Positions 1-9,119 of a DNA stretch of 64,000 bases are shown here, piece after piece. Each line of letters starts with the position of its first letter. Position 1 is the stretch's first letter. This stretch comes from Kovacikia minuta CCNUW1. Its GTDB lineage: Bacteria > Cyanobacteriota > Cyanobacteriia > Leptolyngbyales > Leptolyngbyaceae. A model generated the notes under the pieces. It was given only the letters and a program-made list of their open reading frames with translations. It was not told the origin of the DNA and searched no databases. The translations under genes and the position numbers were made by a program. The DNA lies in NCBI RefSeq assembly GCF_020091585.1, contig NZ_CP083582.1:6706536-6770535 (forward strand). The letters are read 5' to 3'.

Positions 1-738
1 GGGTTAGTGCGTCTTCGCTTTGCTGAAACCTTAGGCGAAATTGGTGAGGTGGCAACGCCCTTTCTGGTGAATGCGCTGGCAACCCATGCAAACGTGGTAG
101 TGCGGCGGGCAGCAGCCAAAACGCTGACAATTATTGCTGATCCGGCAGCCGTTCCCGCGTTGCTTCGGGCGTTTCTCAATGATGAGGACACTGTGGTCAA
201 AGGTTCCTCTGCTGGCGCATTGGCGCGAACTGGGGAGGCATCTGTACCTGCACTTCTAGATATTCTGGCTTCCCCGGATTACCCGGAAGACATTAAAGGG
301 CATGCGGCGTGGGCACTGGCGTTTATTGGCTCGGAAGCAGCAGACCAACTGTATCAGGCTTTAAATACCGCTTCCCTGGATGTTCGCTGTGCCGTTATGG
401 GAGCCTTGGGACATGTGGCACAGGAGCAGTCTGATGAAAAAGCCTGCGGTCTTTTGGTTTCGGCACTGACGGACGCAGAACCGTTGATTCGCACAGAGGC
501 AGCAGCAGCCCTGGGACAAGCCAATTATTTACCTGCCGTACCGCATTTAATTCTAGCGATTCGAGATGCGGATCTGGATGTGCGCAAGGCAGCCATTAAC
601 TCCCTGGGTAAAATTGGCGATCGCTCCGCCTTAGATCCCTTACAGGCATTGCTTACGGATGAGCAAGAGGTGGTGCGCGTTCTATCAAAACTGGCGATCG
701 CCCAAATTGAGCGGCAGTCTGACGCAAAAGATTGGTAG
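1..738 (+). CDS. HEAT-repeat bilin lyase family protein, 5' end outside window
   Basis: The frame is open to the first base, so the start lies upstream; the GTG at 7 is internal. About seven HEAT/PBS-lyase repeats of ~30 residues are visible, each with the pattern hydrophobic-alanine-leucine-G-(D/E/A)-IG. This is the E/Z-type phycobilin lyase fold (CpcE/F, CpeY/Z, CpeF/MpeV, NblB). Position directly upstream of cpeBA and separate from cpeY and cpeZ suggests a third PE lyase, possibly CpeF, which attaches the doubly linked phycoerythrobilin to beta-PE. That assignment rests on context; an NblB-like role cannot be excluded. Ends 253 bp before cpeB. Confidence 0.75.
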   Translation, partial: GLVRLRFAETLGEIGEVATPFLVNALATHANVVVRRAAAKTLTIIADPAAVPALLRAFLNDEDTVVKGSSAGALARTGEASVPALLDILASPDYPEDIKGHAAWALAFIGSEAADQLYQALNTASLDVRCAVMGALGHVAQEQSDEKACGLLVSALTDAEPLIRTEAAAALGQANYLPAVPHLILAIRDADLDVRKAAINSLGKIGDRSALDPLQALLTDEQEVVRVLSKLAIAQIERQSDAKDW

Positions 739-1546
<808 letters not shown>

Positions 1547-1603
1547 TTGAATCACAACTGGTTTAGAAAAAAAACAATTCACACTATAAATTGGGAGACT
1601 TAA

Positions 1604-2101
<498 letters not shown>

Positions 2102-2117
2102 TAGCTGTACCAGCTAT

Positions 2118-2158
2118 CAGCGGTCAGCAACAAGCGAATAGCTGAAGGCTGACCGCTG
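2118..2158 (+). terminator. Stem-loop after cpeBA
   Basis: A perfect 11-bp inverted repeat, CAGCGGTCAGC (2118-2128) and GCTGACCGCTG (2148-2158), with a 19-nt loop, 16 bp after the cpeA stop. No T-run follows, so it is better read as an mRNA-stabilising or attenuating hairpin separating abundant cpeBA message from the weaker cpeYZ message than as a classical terminator. The 205 bp to cpeY hold nothing else I can support. Confidence 0.7.
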
Positions 2159-2363
2159 CATGATTAAGTTTGGCTTACAACTGATTTGGGACTGCTATCG
2201 CTACTCAAAGGATGGTAATTGTCTAGCAAAGTTGATATCTCCACAGGCAGATATCTCCCCCGCAAACCTGAAGATTCCCGCGCTTTGCTCTGCCTGTAAG
2301 GACAAAGTAATTGCAAAGAATCTCTGGGTTTGTTTTTTCGTCAGGCATTTTTAGCATCGAGTT

Positions 2364-3665
2364 ATGGATCAGCGCTTTTTTAAGCTCTTCAATTTGACAG
2401 AAGACCAGGCGATCGCCCTTTTAGATACCCCCCAGGAGCAAATCAGCGAAAATGATTCGCGTTATATTGCAGCCTCTCACCTGGTTAACTTTCGCACAGA
2501 TCGATCGATCAATGCCCTGATGCGGGCGGTGCAACAAACCGATCCAACGATGGAAAACCGGATTGTGCGGCGTAAATCAGTCGAAACTTTGGGGCGGTTG
2601 CAAGCTGTGCAGGCGTTACCTGTGGTTCGCACCTGTCTGAGTGATGCGGATGTCTACACCGTTGAAAATGCGGTTTGGGCGATCGGGGAAATTGGCACCT
2701 CCGATCCGGTGATTTTAGAAGAGATTGCCCAATTGCTGGATCAACCCCAACAGACCTATCGGGTGATCATTCACACCCTGGCAAAACTGGATTACCAGCC
2801 CGCTCTGGGACGAATTCGGCGGTTTACCGACAGCACGGATCTACCTACCGCCAGCGCTGCTATTACCGCCATTTGCCGCCTGATCCGAGACGATTCCGAA
2901 ATGGACCGGGTTGTCGCTTTATTGCAGCACTCCAACGTGCTGGCGCGGCGCTTATCCATTCAGGATTTAATCGATGCCCGGTATTACAGCGCGGTTCCCC
3001 ATATTGCCCGTTGCCCGGTATCACTGGTGTTTCGGTTGCGGGGCATTCGGTTGCTGGCAGAGGCAGGAATTGCTGCTGGAGCCGTTACATTTACGACGAT
3101 TCAACCTTACCTGGAGCAAACCCTGCGCGATCATCCCAATGATTTGAATTTAGTGCATAGCTACGACCAACCGCCAACCCTGTCCTTTTTGGTACAGGAA
3201 TTGTACGAAACGGATTTTGGTCGCTGCTACCGGGCAACGAAAACTATTCTGGATCATCACGCGGAGGAAGCTCCTGCTGCACTCTTCGCCACCTATGCGG
3301 AGGAAGCAACCAGCGATTATGGAGCCCACTTCCATGTCGTAAAGTTGTTTGGCTGGTTGAAGCACACTCCAGCCTTTGACTTATTAATTGAAGCGTTGCA
3401 CAATCCCCAACCCCAATTTCAGAAATCCCGTGCTGCCGCTGCGATCGCCCTGGCGGAACTGGGCGATCGACGGGCAATCCCAGAACTCAAAGCCTGCCTG
3501 AACAGTAGAATTTGGGACTTAAAATATGCCGCCCTATTAGCGCTGGAAAAGTTTGGCGACCTCAGTGGTTATGCCCAGGTAACCGATGATGACGACTGGT
3601 TAATCCAGGAAAAAGTGAAATCAAAATCTACAATGGCTCTTTCTTCCCTTCCCCCTTCCCCTTAG
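2364..3665 (+). CDS. cpeY: Phycoerythrobilin lyase CpeY (HEAT repeats)
   Basis: 433 residues made of HEAT-like repeats, close to the ~440 residues of CpeY. N-terminus MDQRFFKLFNLTEDQAIALL and the repeat ENAVWAIGEIG match this family. CpeY attaches phycoerythrobilin to alpha-PE Cys82, helped by CpeZ. The gene follows cpeBA and precedes cpeZ, the classical cpeBA-cpeYZ order. The last ~15 residues (serine/proline-rich) are coded by a CTTCCCCTTCCCC-type low-complexity tract that continues into the spacer, so the C-terminus may have been extended by repeat DNA. Confidence 0.9.
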   Translation: MDQRFFKLFNLTEDQAIALLDTPQEQISENDSRYIAASHLVNFRTDRSINALMRAVQQTDPTMENRIVRRKSVETLGRLQAVQALPVVRTCLSDADVYTVENAVWAIGEIGTSDPVILEEIAQLLDQPQQTYRVIIHTLAKLDYQPALGRIRRFTDSTDLPTASAAITAICRLIRDDSEMDRVVALLQHSNVLARRLSIQDLIDARYYSAVPHIARCPVSLVFRLRGIRLLAEAGIAAGAVTFTTIQPYLEQTLRDHPNDLNLVHSYDQPPTLSFLVQELYETDFGRCYRATKTILDHHAEEAPAALFATYAEEATSDYGAHFHVVKLFGWLKHTPAFDLLIEALHNPQPQFQKSRAAAAIALAELGDRRAIPELKACLNSRIWDLKYAALLALEKFGDLSGYAQVTDDDDWLIQEKVKSKSTMALSSLPPSP

Positions 3666-3704
3666 CCCCTTCCCCCTTTCCCCCGCTTTATGCCACCCCT
3701 TGCC

Positions 3705-4319
3705 ATGTCAACCGAAGCTCTTTTCCAACAATTGAAACATCCCAACCCCCACCTGCGCGATCAGGCAATGTGGGAACTGGCTGAGAACCGCGATGAAACG
3801 ACCATTCCGCGCCTCATGAGCATTCTGGATGAGGAGGATACCAATTACCGACGGGCAGCCGTAAAAGCATTGGGGGCGATCGGTGCTGATGCGGTTCCTC
3901 CCCTGGTGCAGGCATTGCTCAATAGTGGGAATGTCACGGTTCGGGGCAGCGCTGCCAAAGCTCTGGCACAGGTTGCGATTAATTATCCCGATGATCCATT
4001 TCCTGCCGAAGGGTTGCAAGGGTTGAAAACGGCTCTGAATGATGCCAATCCTGTGGTGCATATTGCCACTGTCATGGCATTAGGGGAGATTGGGGCTCCA
4101 GCAGTCGATCTTTTAATTGAAGCCCTGCAAACCACTGATAACCCGGCACTGGCAACATCGATCGTCAATGCTTTGGGGTCGATCGGAGATCAGCGGGGTG
4201 TGGCGGCACTCACAGCCTTACTCCAAGATGAAGCAACGGACTCCTACGTTCGCGAGTCTGCTACCAGTGCTTTGGCACGTTTGGAGATGACAACGTCGTT
4301 TCAGCGGAGGGAACCCTAG
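3705..4319 (+). CDS. cpeZ: Phycoerythrin chaperone-like protein CpeZ (HEAT repeats)
   Basis: About 204 residues from ATG 3705; an in-frame ATG at 3690 would add MPPLA from polypyrimidine spacer, so 3705 is preferred because family members begin close to the motif LFQQLKHPNPHLRD. Five HEAT-like repeats (RRAAVKALGAIG, RGSAAKALAQV, IATVMALGEIG) span the protein. CpeZ helps fold PE subunits and assists CpeY and other lyases. It lies 39 bp after cpeY, so probably cotranscribed. Confidence 0.88.
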   Translation: MSTEALFQQLKHPNPHLRDQAMWELAENRDETTIPRLMSILDEEDTNYRRAAVKALGAIGADAVPPLVQALLNSGNVTVRGSAAKALAQVAINYPDDPFPAEGLQGLKTALNDANPVVHIATVMALGEIGAPAVDLLIEALQTTDNPALATSIVNALGSIGDQRGVAALTALLQDEATDSYVRESATSALARLEMTTSFQRREP

Positions 4320-4394
4320 AAGATTTACAAACTTTAATGATTATGATCCGATGCTTGTAAGAGAATCAACTTTAAAAGAGTGATAGCCAGTACC

Positions 4395-4475
4395 GCTGGA
4401 AAAATTGAATAAGGGTTCTGTGTATTCTACGAATGAATCGGATTGCATCAGTTCTCACCCCTTAATTTTTCCAGC
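4395..4475. terminator. Imperfect hairpin downstream of cpeZ
   Basis: GCTGGAAAAATT at 4395-4406 pairs with AATTTTTCCAGC at 4464-4475, and flanking AAGGG/CCCCTT extends the stem. It lies in the 395-bp gap between cpeZ and the linker gene at 4715 and could end the cpeBAYZ transcript. The rest of the gap is AT-rich and presumably holds the linker promoter; no coding signal seen. Confidence 0.4.
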
Positions 4476-4714
4476 CCCAAACATCAGCATTCCTGAAATT
4501 TCATCATTAGATGATCAGGCAACTATAGCCACAGCTAACTCAAATTAGGGCATTGTGTCTCATGGAAACCTTTTGCCACCAGTGCTTGTTTCTCTGACAC
4601 CTGACACCTGCAAAACTTTTGGCTTGTGTCTTTTATGAATGTTCTAATTTCCATTTTGAATATTTGGTTTTTCTGTTCAATCTTGACCTCAAACCTAATT
4701 TAGGAGGCACGAAT

Positions 4715-5474
4715 ATGGCACTTTGGATTGAAACCGAGTCAGTTGAATTGCGCCCTAACGCCACTGATGCAGATCTGCAAACTGTAATCCGGGCAGTTTA
4801 TCGACAGGTTCTGGGCAATGCCCATGTGTTGGATAGCCAACGGCTCACCAATGCAGAATCCCAATTGCGAAATGGCAACATTACCGTCAGGGAGTTTGTT
4901 CGCGCTGTTGCCCAATCCGATCGCTATCGTTCTCGCTTTTTCGAAAGTTCCTCACCGTATCGGGTTTATTGAATTGAATTTTAAGCATCTGCTGGGGCGT
5001 GCACCGCAAGATCAAACTGAAATTGCAGAGCATGTGCAAATCTATATCAACCAGGGCTATGAAGCGGAGATTAACTCCTATATTGATAGCAAAGAATATA
5101 GCCTGGCATTTGGTGAGAATATTGTGCCCTTTGCCCGTGGCAACCAAACCCAAATCGGCATGAAAAACGTTAGCTTTAATCGCACCTTTGCCCTGATGCG
5201 CGGTTTTGCTGCCAATGATGTGGGGAAATCAGCCCGCCTCATTAGTGATATTGGCAGTAATTTACCGACTAAAATCGTCACTCCGGCGGGGGCTTCTGGT
5301 ACCTCTAGCAATACGGGTAAACGGTTTCGAATTGTGGTTTCTAAAGCCAACTACGGTCCCCGGGTAACCCAAAGTTCGACTACGTTTGAAGTGCAATACA
5401 GTCAGTTGTCTCAAAGAATTCAAAATATTCACAAAACAGGTGGCAAGATTCTCAGTGTTACTGAAGTCGCCTAG
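4715..5474 (+). pseudogene. PE rod linker (CpeD/CpeE type) with single-base frameshift
   Basis: Two overlapping frames together encode one phycobilisome rod linker. The first runs from ATG 4715 (RBS TAGGAGG at 4701-4707) to SSSPYR and stops at 4972; the second continues with [14 protein letters not shown] to 5474. One extra G in the GGG at 4962-4964 explains the break: removing it gives SSSPYRFIELNF, as in the sister linkers. The repaired product is 252 residues, with a linker domain (~15-150) and a C-terminal CpcD-like domain (~200-252, KRFRIVVSKANYG to GGKILSVTEV). Its size fits the 27-28 kDa PE linkers CpeD/CpeE, and as CpeD is assigned at 10148 this is probably the CpeE-like paralogue. 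Genuine mutation or a homopolymer sequencing error. Confidence 0.85.
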
Positions 5475-5497
5475 GTACAGGAATTGGATAAGACCGA

Positions 5498-5550
5498 TTT
5501 TGTAGGTTGGATAGAGGTTACAAAACCCAACACTAACCCAACCTACAAAA
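5498..5550. repeat. Dispersed palindromic repeat, GTAGGTTGG family
   Basis: TTTTGTAGGTTGG at the left pairs with CCAACCTACAAAA at the right, around AACCCAACAC. A longer relative lies at 39227-39302. Repeats of this kind are common between cyanobacterial genes. Confidence 0.7.
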
Positions 5551-5644
5551 AGTATTTAATCCCTATTCCTTAGGAATGGAAATTGAATTCGTTCGACCTT
5601 TGATAGAGACAAAGGAAAAGGAACGAAATAAAATCGGTGGGTAA

Positions 5645-5722
5645 CTTGTAGGGGCTTAGCATTCGGCAGATATGCTATCGGCGATGGCAAAGGTTTCTGC
5701 CCGCCTACCAAGCCCCTACAAG
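5645..5722. repeat. Dispersed palindromic repeat, GGGGCTTAGCATTCGG family
   Basis: CTTGTAGGGGCTT pairs with AAGCCCCTACAAG, with an inner GGCAGATATGC / GTTTCTGCC arrangement. Relatives occur at 15266-15338 and in half form at 11524-11592. With the preceding repeat it fills most of the 369-bp gap before 5844; no gene is seen in that gap. Confidence 0.7.
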
Positions 5723-5843
5723 GGACTGACTTTATTTTGTTCTTGTTCCTTAGGGGATGTGTTGCGGGAGATGGCATGGCTGCATTTGTCGTTCAATGGC
5801 TTAATCCTGTAGAACTGAGATCCAACTATCTCAGGGACTGGAT

Positions 5844-6353
5844 ATGACCGCTACCGGATACGACGATCAAATTGTGTGGGTGGAAGCGACTGGATTACGT
5901 CAGTCCACTCATCCGAGCAGCCATTGCATCTTCAAAGTTCCCTATCATTCGCTCGCGCGGACACTTCAATTTATCAATCGGAGCGGTGGCAAGATTGTGC
6001 GGGTATCTTCCCTGACGTTATCTCTACCCAATCCCGAACCATTTCAACCGTTCATTCCTCCCGTGGGGGTGGCAGAACCCGGTCCCGCGTCTGATCAGGA
6101 GACGCTGCCCAGTTCAACCCCAGGGGAGGGGACTGAAGAACGCCCGCCGGATTCTGCTGAGCCTGAGGAATCGGTAGCTTCAGAGGCTAAAATTGAAATC
6201 GGTGAATCAACTCCGGAGTCGGACGTGTCAGAAACAGAAGCCGTGCCTGCATCGCTGCCAATTGAATCTGAAGTCTCAGCGCCACCCCCTAAATTGCCGG
6301 GTCTCGTTAGACTCCTGCTGGACAAATTAGCCAGTCAGGCAAACGGCACCTAG
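5844..6353 (+). CDS. CpcD-domain small linker-like protein with acidic tail
   Basis: 169 residues. Residues ~8-56 form a CpcD-type linker domain (FKVPYHSLARTLQFINRSGGKIVRV), the module that caps phycobilisome rods. Residues ~65-155 are low-complexity, acidic and proline/serine/glutamate-rich, and the last ~20 residues are a short amphipathic segment (GLVRLLLDKLAS). There is no linker (Pfam00427-type) domain. Location between the PE linker and cpeS argues for a PE-rod role, perhaps a capping or assembly factor; the acidic tail is not part of standard CpcD. Probably expressed with cpeS 31 bp downstream. Confidence 0.7.
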   Translation: MTATGYDDQIVWVEATGLRQSTHPSSHCIFKVPYHSLARTLQFINRSGGKIVRVSSLTLSLPNPEPFQPFIPPVGVAEPGPASDQETLPSSTPGEGTEERPPDSAEPEESVASEAKIEIGESTPESDVSETEAVPASLPIESEVSAPPPKLPGLVRLLLDKLASQANGT

Positions 6354-6384
6354 AACTCGCATCGCAGTAGAAACCAGGGAATTG

Positions 6385-6912
6385 ATGGATATCACGGAGT
6401 TTGTGGCAAATTCAATGGGTCGCTGGCGATCGCAGCGCAGCGTTCATCATCTGGCGTTCGGTCACTTTGAAGCCGTTCAGTCGGAAATCGATATTGTCTC
6501 ATTAACGATGGATGATCCGGCAGTGATTGATCTGTGCAAAGCTCATCAGGTCGATCCCCAATTTGCCGTTTCCCCCTTTCGCATGAGTTGGGAGGGTCAA
6601 TCCGATTGGGATGAGACCGAGACGGTCAAGGGTTCGTGTGTTCTGGTTCCTGTCCCCGATCGGGAGCGGGTTAATCAGGGTAAGCTTCTGCGCGACCAGG
6701 GCTATGCAGAGACTATCTCGGCAGCAGGAGACTACACCCTCACTGAAGATGGCACTTTTGTCCTGGTAACGGCGTATGATCGGGCAGCAGCGGAAGAGAA
6801 AATCTGGTTTGTCAATCCCAATGTCCGCTGTCGCGTCTCCTTAATCAAAACCAGTGCAGGGACAGGTGTTGTCACTGCTTCCTTTTCCTCAGAGATACGT
6901 CAAAACAGCTAA
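6385..6912 (+). CDS. cpeS: CpcS/CpeS-family phycobiliprotein lyase
   Basis: About 175 residues from ATG 6385 (an adjacent TTG at 6382 is possible). MDITEFVANSMGRWRSQRSVHHLAF is the S-type lyase N-terminus, with a lipocalin-like beta barrel ending in NPNVRCRVSLIK. CpeS attaches phycoerythrobilin to the central cysteine (C80/82) of beta-PE. The stop overlaps the next start (TAATG at 6910-6914), so translation is coupled to cpeT. Confidence 0.9.
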   Translation: MDITEFVANSMGRWRSQRSVHHLAFGHFEAVQSEIDIVSLTMDDPAVIDLCKAHQVDPQFAVSPFRMSWEGQSDWDETETVKGSCVLVPVPDRERVNQGKLLRDQGYAETISAAGDYTLTEDGTFVLVTAYDRAAAEEKIWFVNPNVRCRVSLIKTSAGTGVVTASFSSEIRQNS

Positions 6913-7515
6913 TGCCACCCTCTGATTCAACCCCTGATCTCATTACCCTGGCACGCTGGATGGCAGGGGACTTTAGCAATTATCAACAGGCGTTTGAAAA
7001 CCCGAAAGATTACGCCCACATTCATATTTTCTTTCGCCCGTTGTCCTATGAGTTCTTCTCCGGTGTTGGTCTCTATTCAGAACAGGTTTATGACTATGAT
7101 CTTTGGCTCCCCTATCGACAAGGAATACATCGCCTGGTTGACCAGGGCGATCGCATTTACATTGAGAACTATGCCTTAAAAAATGCCCTGCTTTACGCTG
7201 GCTCCGCGCGGGACCCAAACATTCTCAAAACCATTACCCCCGACTGCATTGAACGACGCTACCATTGCTCGATGGTCTTCAAACGCAATGGCGATCGATT
7301 TGAGGGCAGTGTAGAACCGGGCAACCGTTGTTTCATTGAAAAAAACGGTTGTCAAACCTATCTAGATAGTTCCGTTGAGGTCACCGAAACAACCTGGGTT
7401 AGCCTGGATAGAGCGGATGGATGTTAATACCCATCAACAAGTTTGGGGATCTACCTCTGGACCGCTACGGTTTGAAAAACGAGAAAGCTTTGCCCACGAA
7501 GTCCCCATGTCTTAA
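6912..7515 (+). pseudogene. cpeT: CpcT/CpeT-family bilin lyase with C-terminal frameshift
   Basis: The open frame 6912-7427 gives 171 residues with the CpeT motifs LARWMAGDFSN and YAHIHIFFRPL, then ends early at DRADGC. From ATG 7417 the +1 frame continues with MDVNTHQQVWGSTSGPLRF to a stop at 7513-7515, the expected CpeT C-terminus. One surplus base in GCGG at 7413-7416 explains the break; repaired length ~200 residues, as in the family. T-type lyases attach bilin to the Cys155-165 site of beta subunits. Loss of the last ~30 residues may impair it, or this may be a sequencing error. It overlaps cpeS. Confidence 0.85.
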
Positions 7516-7605
7516 ATTAATTGCGGTATTTGGGCTATCCAACCAATTTGCAAACGCAAACTTCAATCCTGTTGACTTTCTAGCCAAGCCTCCAGTTCAG
7601 CAAGG

Positions 7606-7870
7606 CTAGAGAAGTGCAGCAGGGCGATTGCCAATGTTTCTATTGAGATGTGCCATGACTATAGTAGCAAAGGGGTTAGGATTGACTTCTAACGCCTGCG
7701 ATTGCGTCTGATAGTCCAGCAATTTCACTGTATCGAATTGAAACGACAATTGGGTGCCGGGGTAGTTGAATTCGTAGCGGTTCGGTCGCCAATCTGCTCG
7801 ACTGTCACACAAAATTGCCAAACTGACCGCAGGCTGACGAAATCGGTCAAAGATCCGCAGTGCGTAGACA
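7606..7870 (-). pseudogene. Fragment of Rpn-like nuclease/transposase-associated protein
   Basis: Reverse-strand reading gives DVYALRIFDRFRQPAVSLAILCDSR, then DWRPNRYEFNYPG and VKLLDY...NPFATIVMAHL, which resembles the middle of Rpn/PD-(D/E)XK-type recombination-promoting nucleases common in cyanobacteria. A stop precedes DVY and the frame ends soon after, so only ~85 residues of a ~300-residue protein remain. The rest of 7516-8031 shows no gene; part of an AACCGGG-type repeat is visible near 7925-7985. Confidence 0.5.
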
Positions 7871-8031
7871 TCTTACCATTTGCAGGTTTTGCTGGAACAT
7901 GGCACACAGCTCAAAAATGAGCAATCGGGTTTCTCAACGAAAAATTAGGATTTCAGGTTGAGCCAGGGTTGAAAACCCCGGTTTCTGACCCTGCTGCAAG
8001 ATGTGAGCTAAGCTTAAACAGCGACCTCTGT

Positions 8032-8718
8032 TTAATTTGATCCATCGAGCTGATTGAGTCGATAGCCCCTACTGTGGACGGTTTCGATCAACTCCTCGGG
8101 TGCCCCCGCTGCTTTCAGCTTCTGACGCAGACTACGGATATGGACTTTGACCGCATGTTCTTCGGGTGGCGACTCTAGCGACCAAACATGCTCGATCATG
8201 ACGCCGCGACTGAGGACACGGCGACCATTTCGGAGCAGCAATTCTAGCAGGGCGTATTCTTTTGGGGTTAGATGGATGGGAATGGAGCCATAGCTCACTT
8301 CGTAGGTGCTGGGATTAAGCCGCAGGTCCCCCCATTCTAGAATCGGTGACGAGATCGCACTCCCACGCCGCAATAAAGCACGAATGCGAGCAAACAACTT
8401 TTGCAGTTCAACCGGTTTGACGACATAATCATCAGCTCCAACATCTAAGCCGGTAATTTCATCGGTGATGGTATCGCAGGCAGTTAGCATCAGAATTGGC
8501 AGGTTATACCCATGCGATCGCAACCGATGACAAAGGCTAATGCCGTCTAACTCTGGTAACATCACATCGAGCAACAGTAAGTCATAGTCCAGCGTTTTCA
8601 CCTGGTGCCAACCCACCTCTCCATCGGTGGCAACATCAACCACATAGTGTTGGTCTGTTAGCGCTTCTGCTAACGTTTCAGCAAGGCGAACATCATCTTC
8701 AACCAATAGAATCTTCAT
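8032..8718 (-). CDS. ccaR: OmpR/PhoB-type response regulator CcaR
   Basis: 228 residues from the ATG at 8718 (28 earlier codons are open but unlikely, since MKILLVEDD is the family start). Receiver domain 1-120 has E7-D8-D9, phospho-acceptor D51 (LLLLDVMLPELDG), the T in LMLTA and K in VVKP; the winged-helix domain follows (~125-225). It closely resembles CcaR (AETLAEAL, LESPPEE, VKVHIRSLRQKLK). CcaR is phosphorylated by CcaS in green light and binds the G-box. The gene is divergent from cpeC, whose upstream region carries G-box arrays, and ccaS lies ~4 kb away. Confidence 0.88.
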   Translation of the reverse strand: MKILLVEDDVRLAETLAEALTDQHYVVDVATDGEVGWHQVKTLDYDLLLLDVMLPELDGISLCHRLRSHGYNLPILMLTACDTITDEITGLDVGADDYVVKPVELQKLFARIRALLRRGSAISSPILEWGDLRLNPSTYEVSYGSIPIHLTPKEYALLELLLRNGRRVLSRGVMIEHVWSLESPPEEHAVKVHIRSLRQKLKAAGAPEELIETVHSRGYRLNQLDGSN

Positions 8719-8904
8719 AGCATGCAGGGTTGGAGAGGTTAGATCGCAACAGTTTGGGAGAATGCCATCCACTTCATCAGTCCACCTGATTTGGGACTGC
8801 AAGGATTGTCTTACTGATTACAATTTTACGAGAATTTGTCCCCTTATACCAGGTTCCACTTCAAAGCTACGAAGGGTTATCGATTGGCTGATTTTTGCTA
8901 CTTT

Positions 8905-8948
8905 CTTCCCGATTTCTTCTGATTTTCTTTCCGATTTCTTTCCGATTA
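8905..8948 (+). promoter_or_regulatory. CcaR G-box array I (four tandem 11-bp units)
   Basis: Four head-to-tail 11-mers: CTTCCCGATTT (8905-8915), CTTCTGATTTT (8916-8926), CTTTCCGATTT (8927-8937), CTTTCCGATTA (8938-8948). The published CcaR G-box core is CTTTNCNATTT; unit 3 matches fully, units 1 and 4 have one mismatch and unit 2 is degenerate. Spacing of 11 bp puts the units on nearly the same helix face. Located between divergent ccaR and cpeC. Confidence 0.8.
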
Positions 8949-8995
8949 TCTTGTTGGCAGAAGTATAACCTCAAGAATTGTTAAACCTGCCCATT

Positions 8996-9029
8996 CTTTC
9001 CGATTTCTTTACCGTTTTCTTACCCATTT
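8996..9029 (+). promoter_or_regulatory. CcaR G-box array II (three units)
   Basis: CTTTCCGATTT (8996-9006) matches the G-box core fully; CTTTACCGTTT (9007-9017) and CTTACCCATTT (9019-9029) have one mismatch each; a decayed CTTACCCACAC follows at 9031. A small palindrome CCCACACTGTGGG sits at 9035-9047. This array is ~90 bp upstream of the cpeC start and probably abuts the promoter. The remainder of 8719-9119 is AT-rich without a gene. Confidence 0.75.
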
Positions 9030-9119
9030 TCTTACCCACACTGTGGGATTCTCTAGCATTAAAGGCTTTCGGGAAGAATCACCTTGCGATTAGCTTTATT
9101 ACTCTGGAGATAATAATCG

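Noticed and set aside
8901-9040. CRISPR-like array upstream of cpeC
   Set aside because: The 11-bp units are contiguous without spacers and match CcaR boxes; there are no cas genes.
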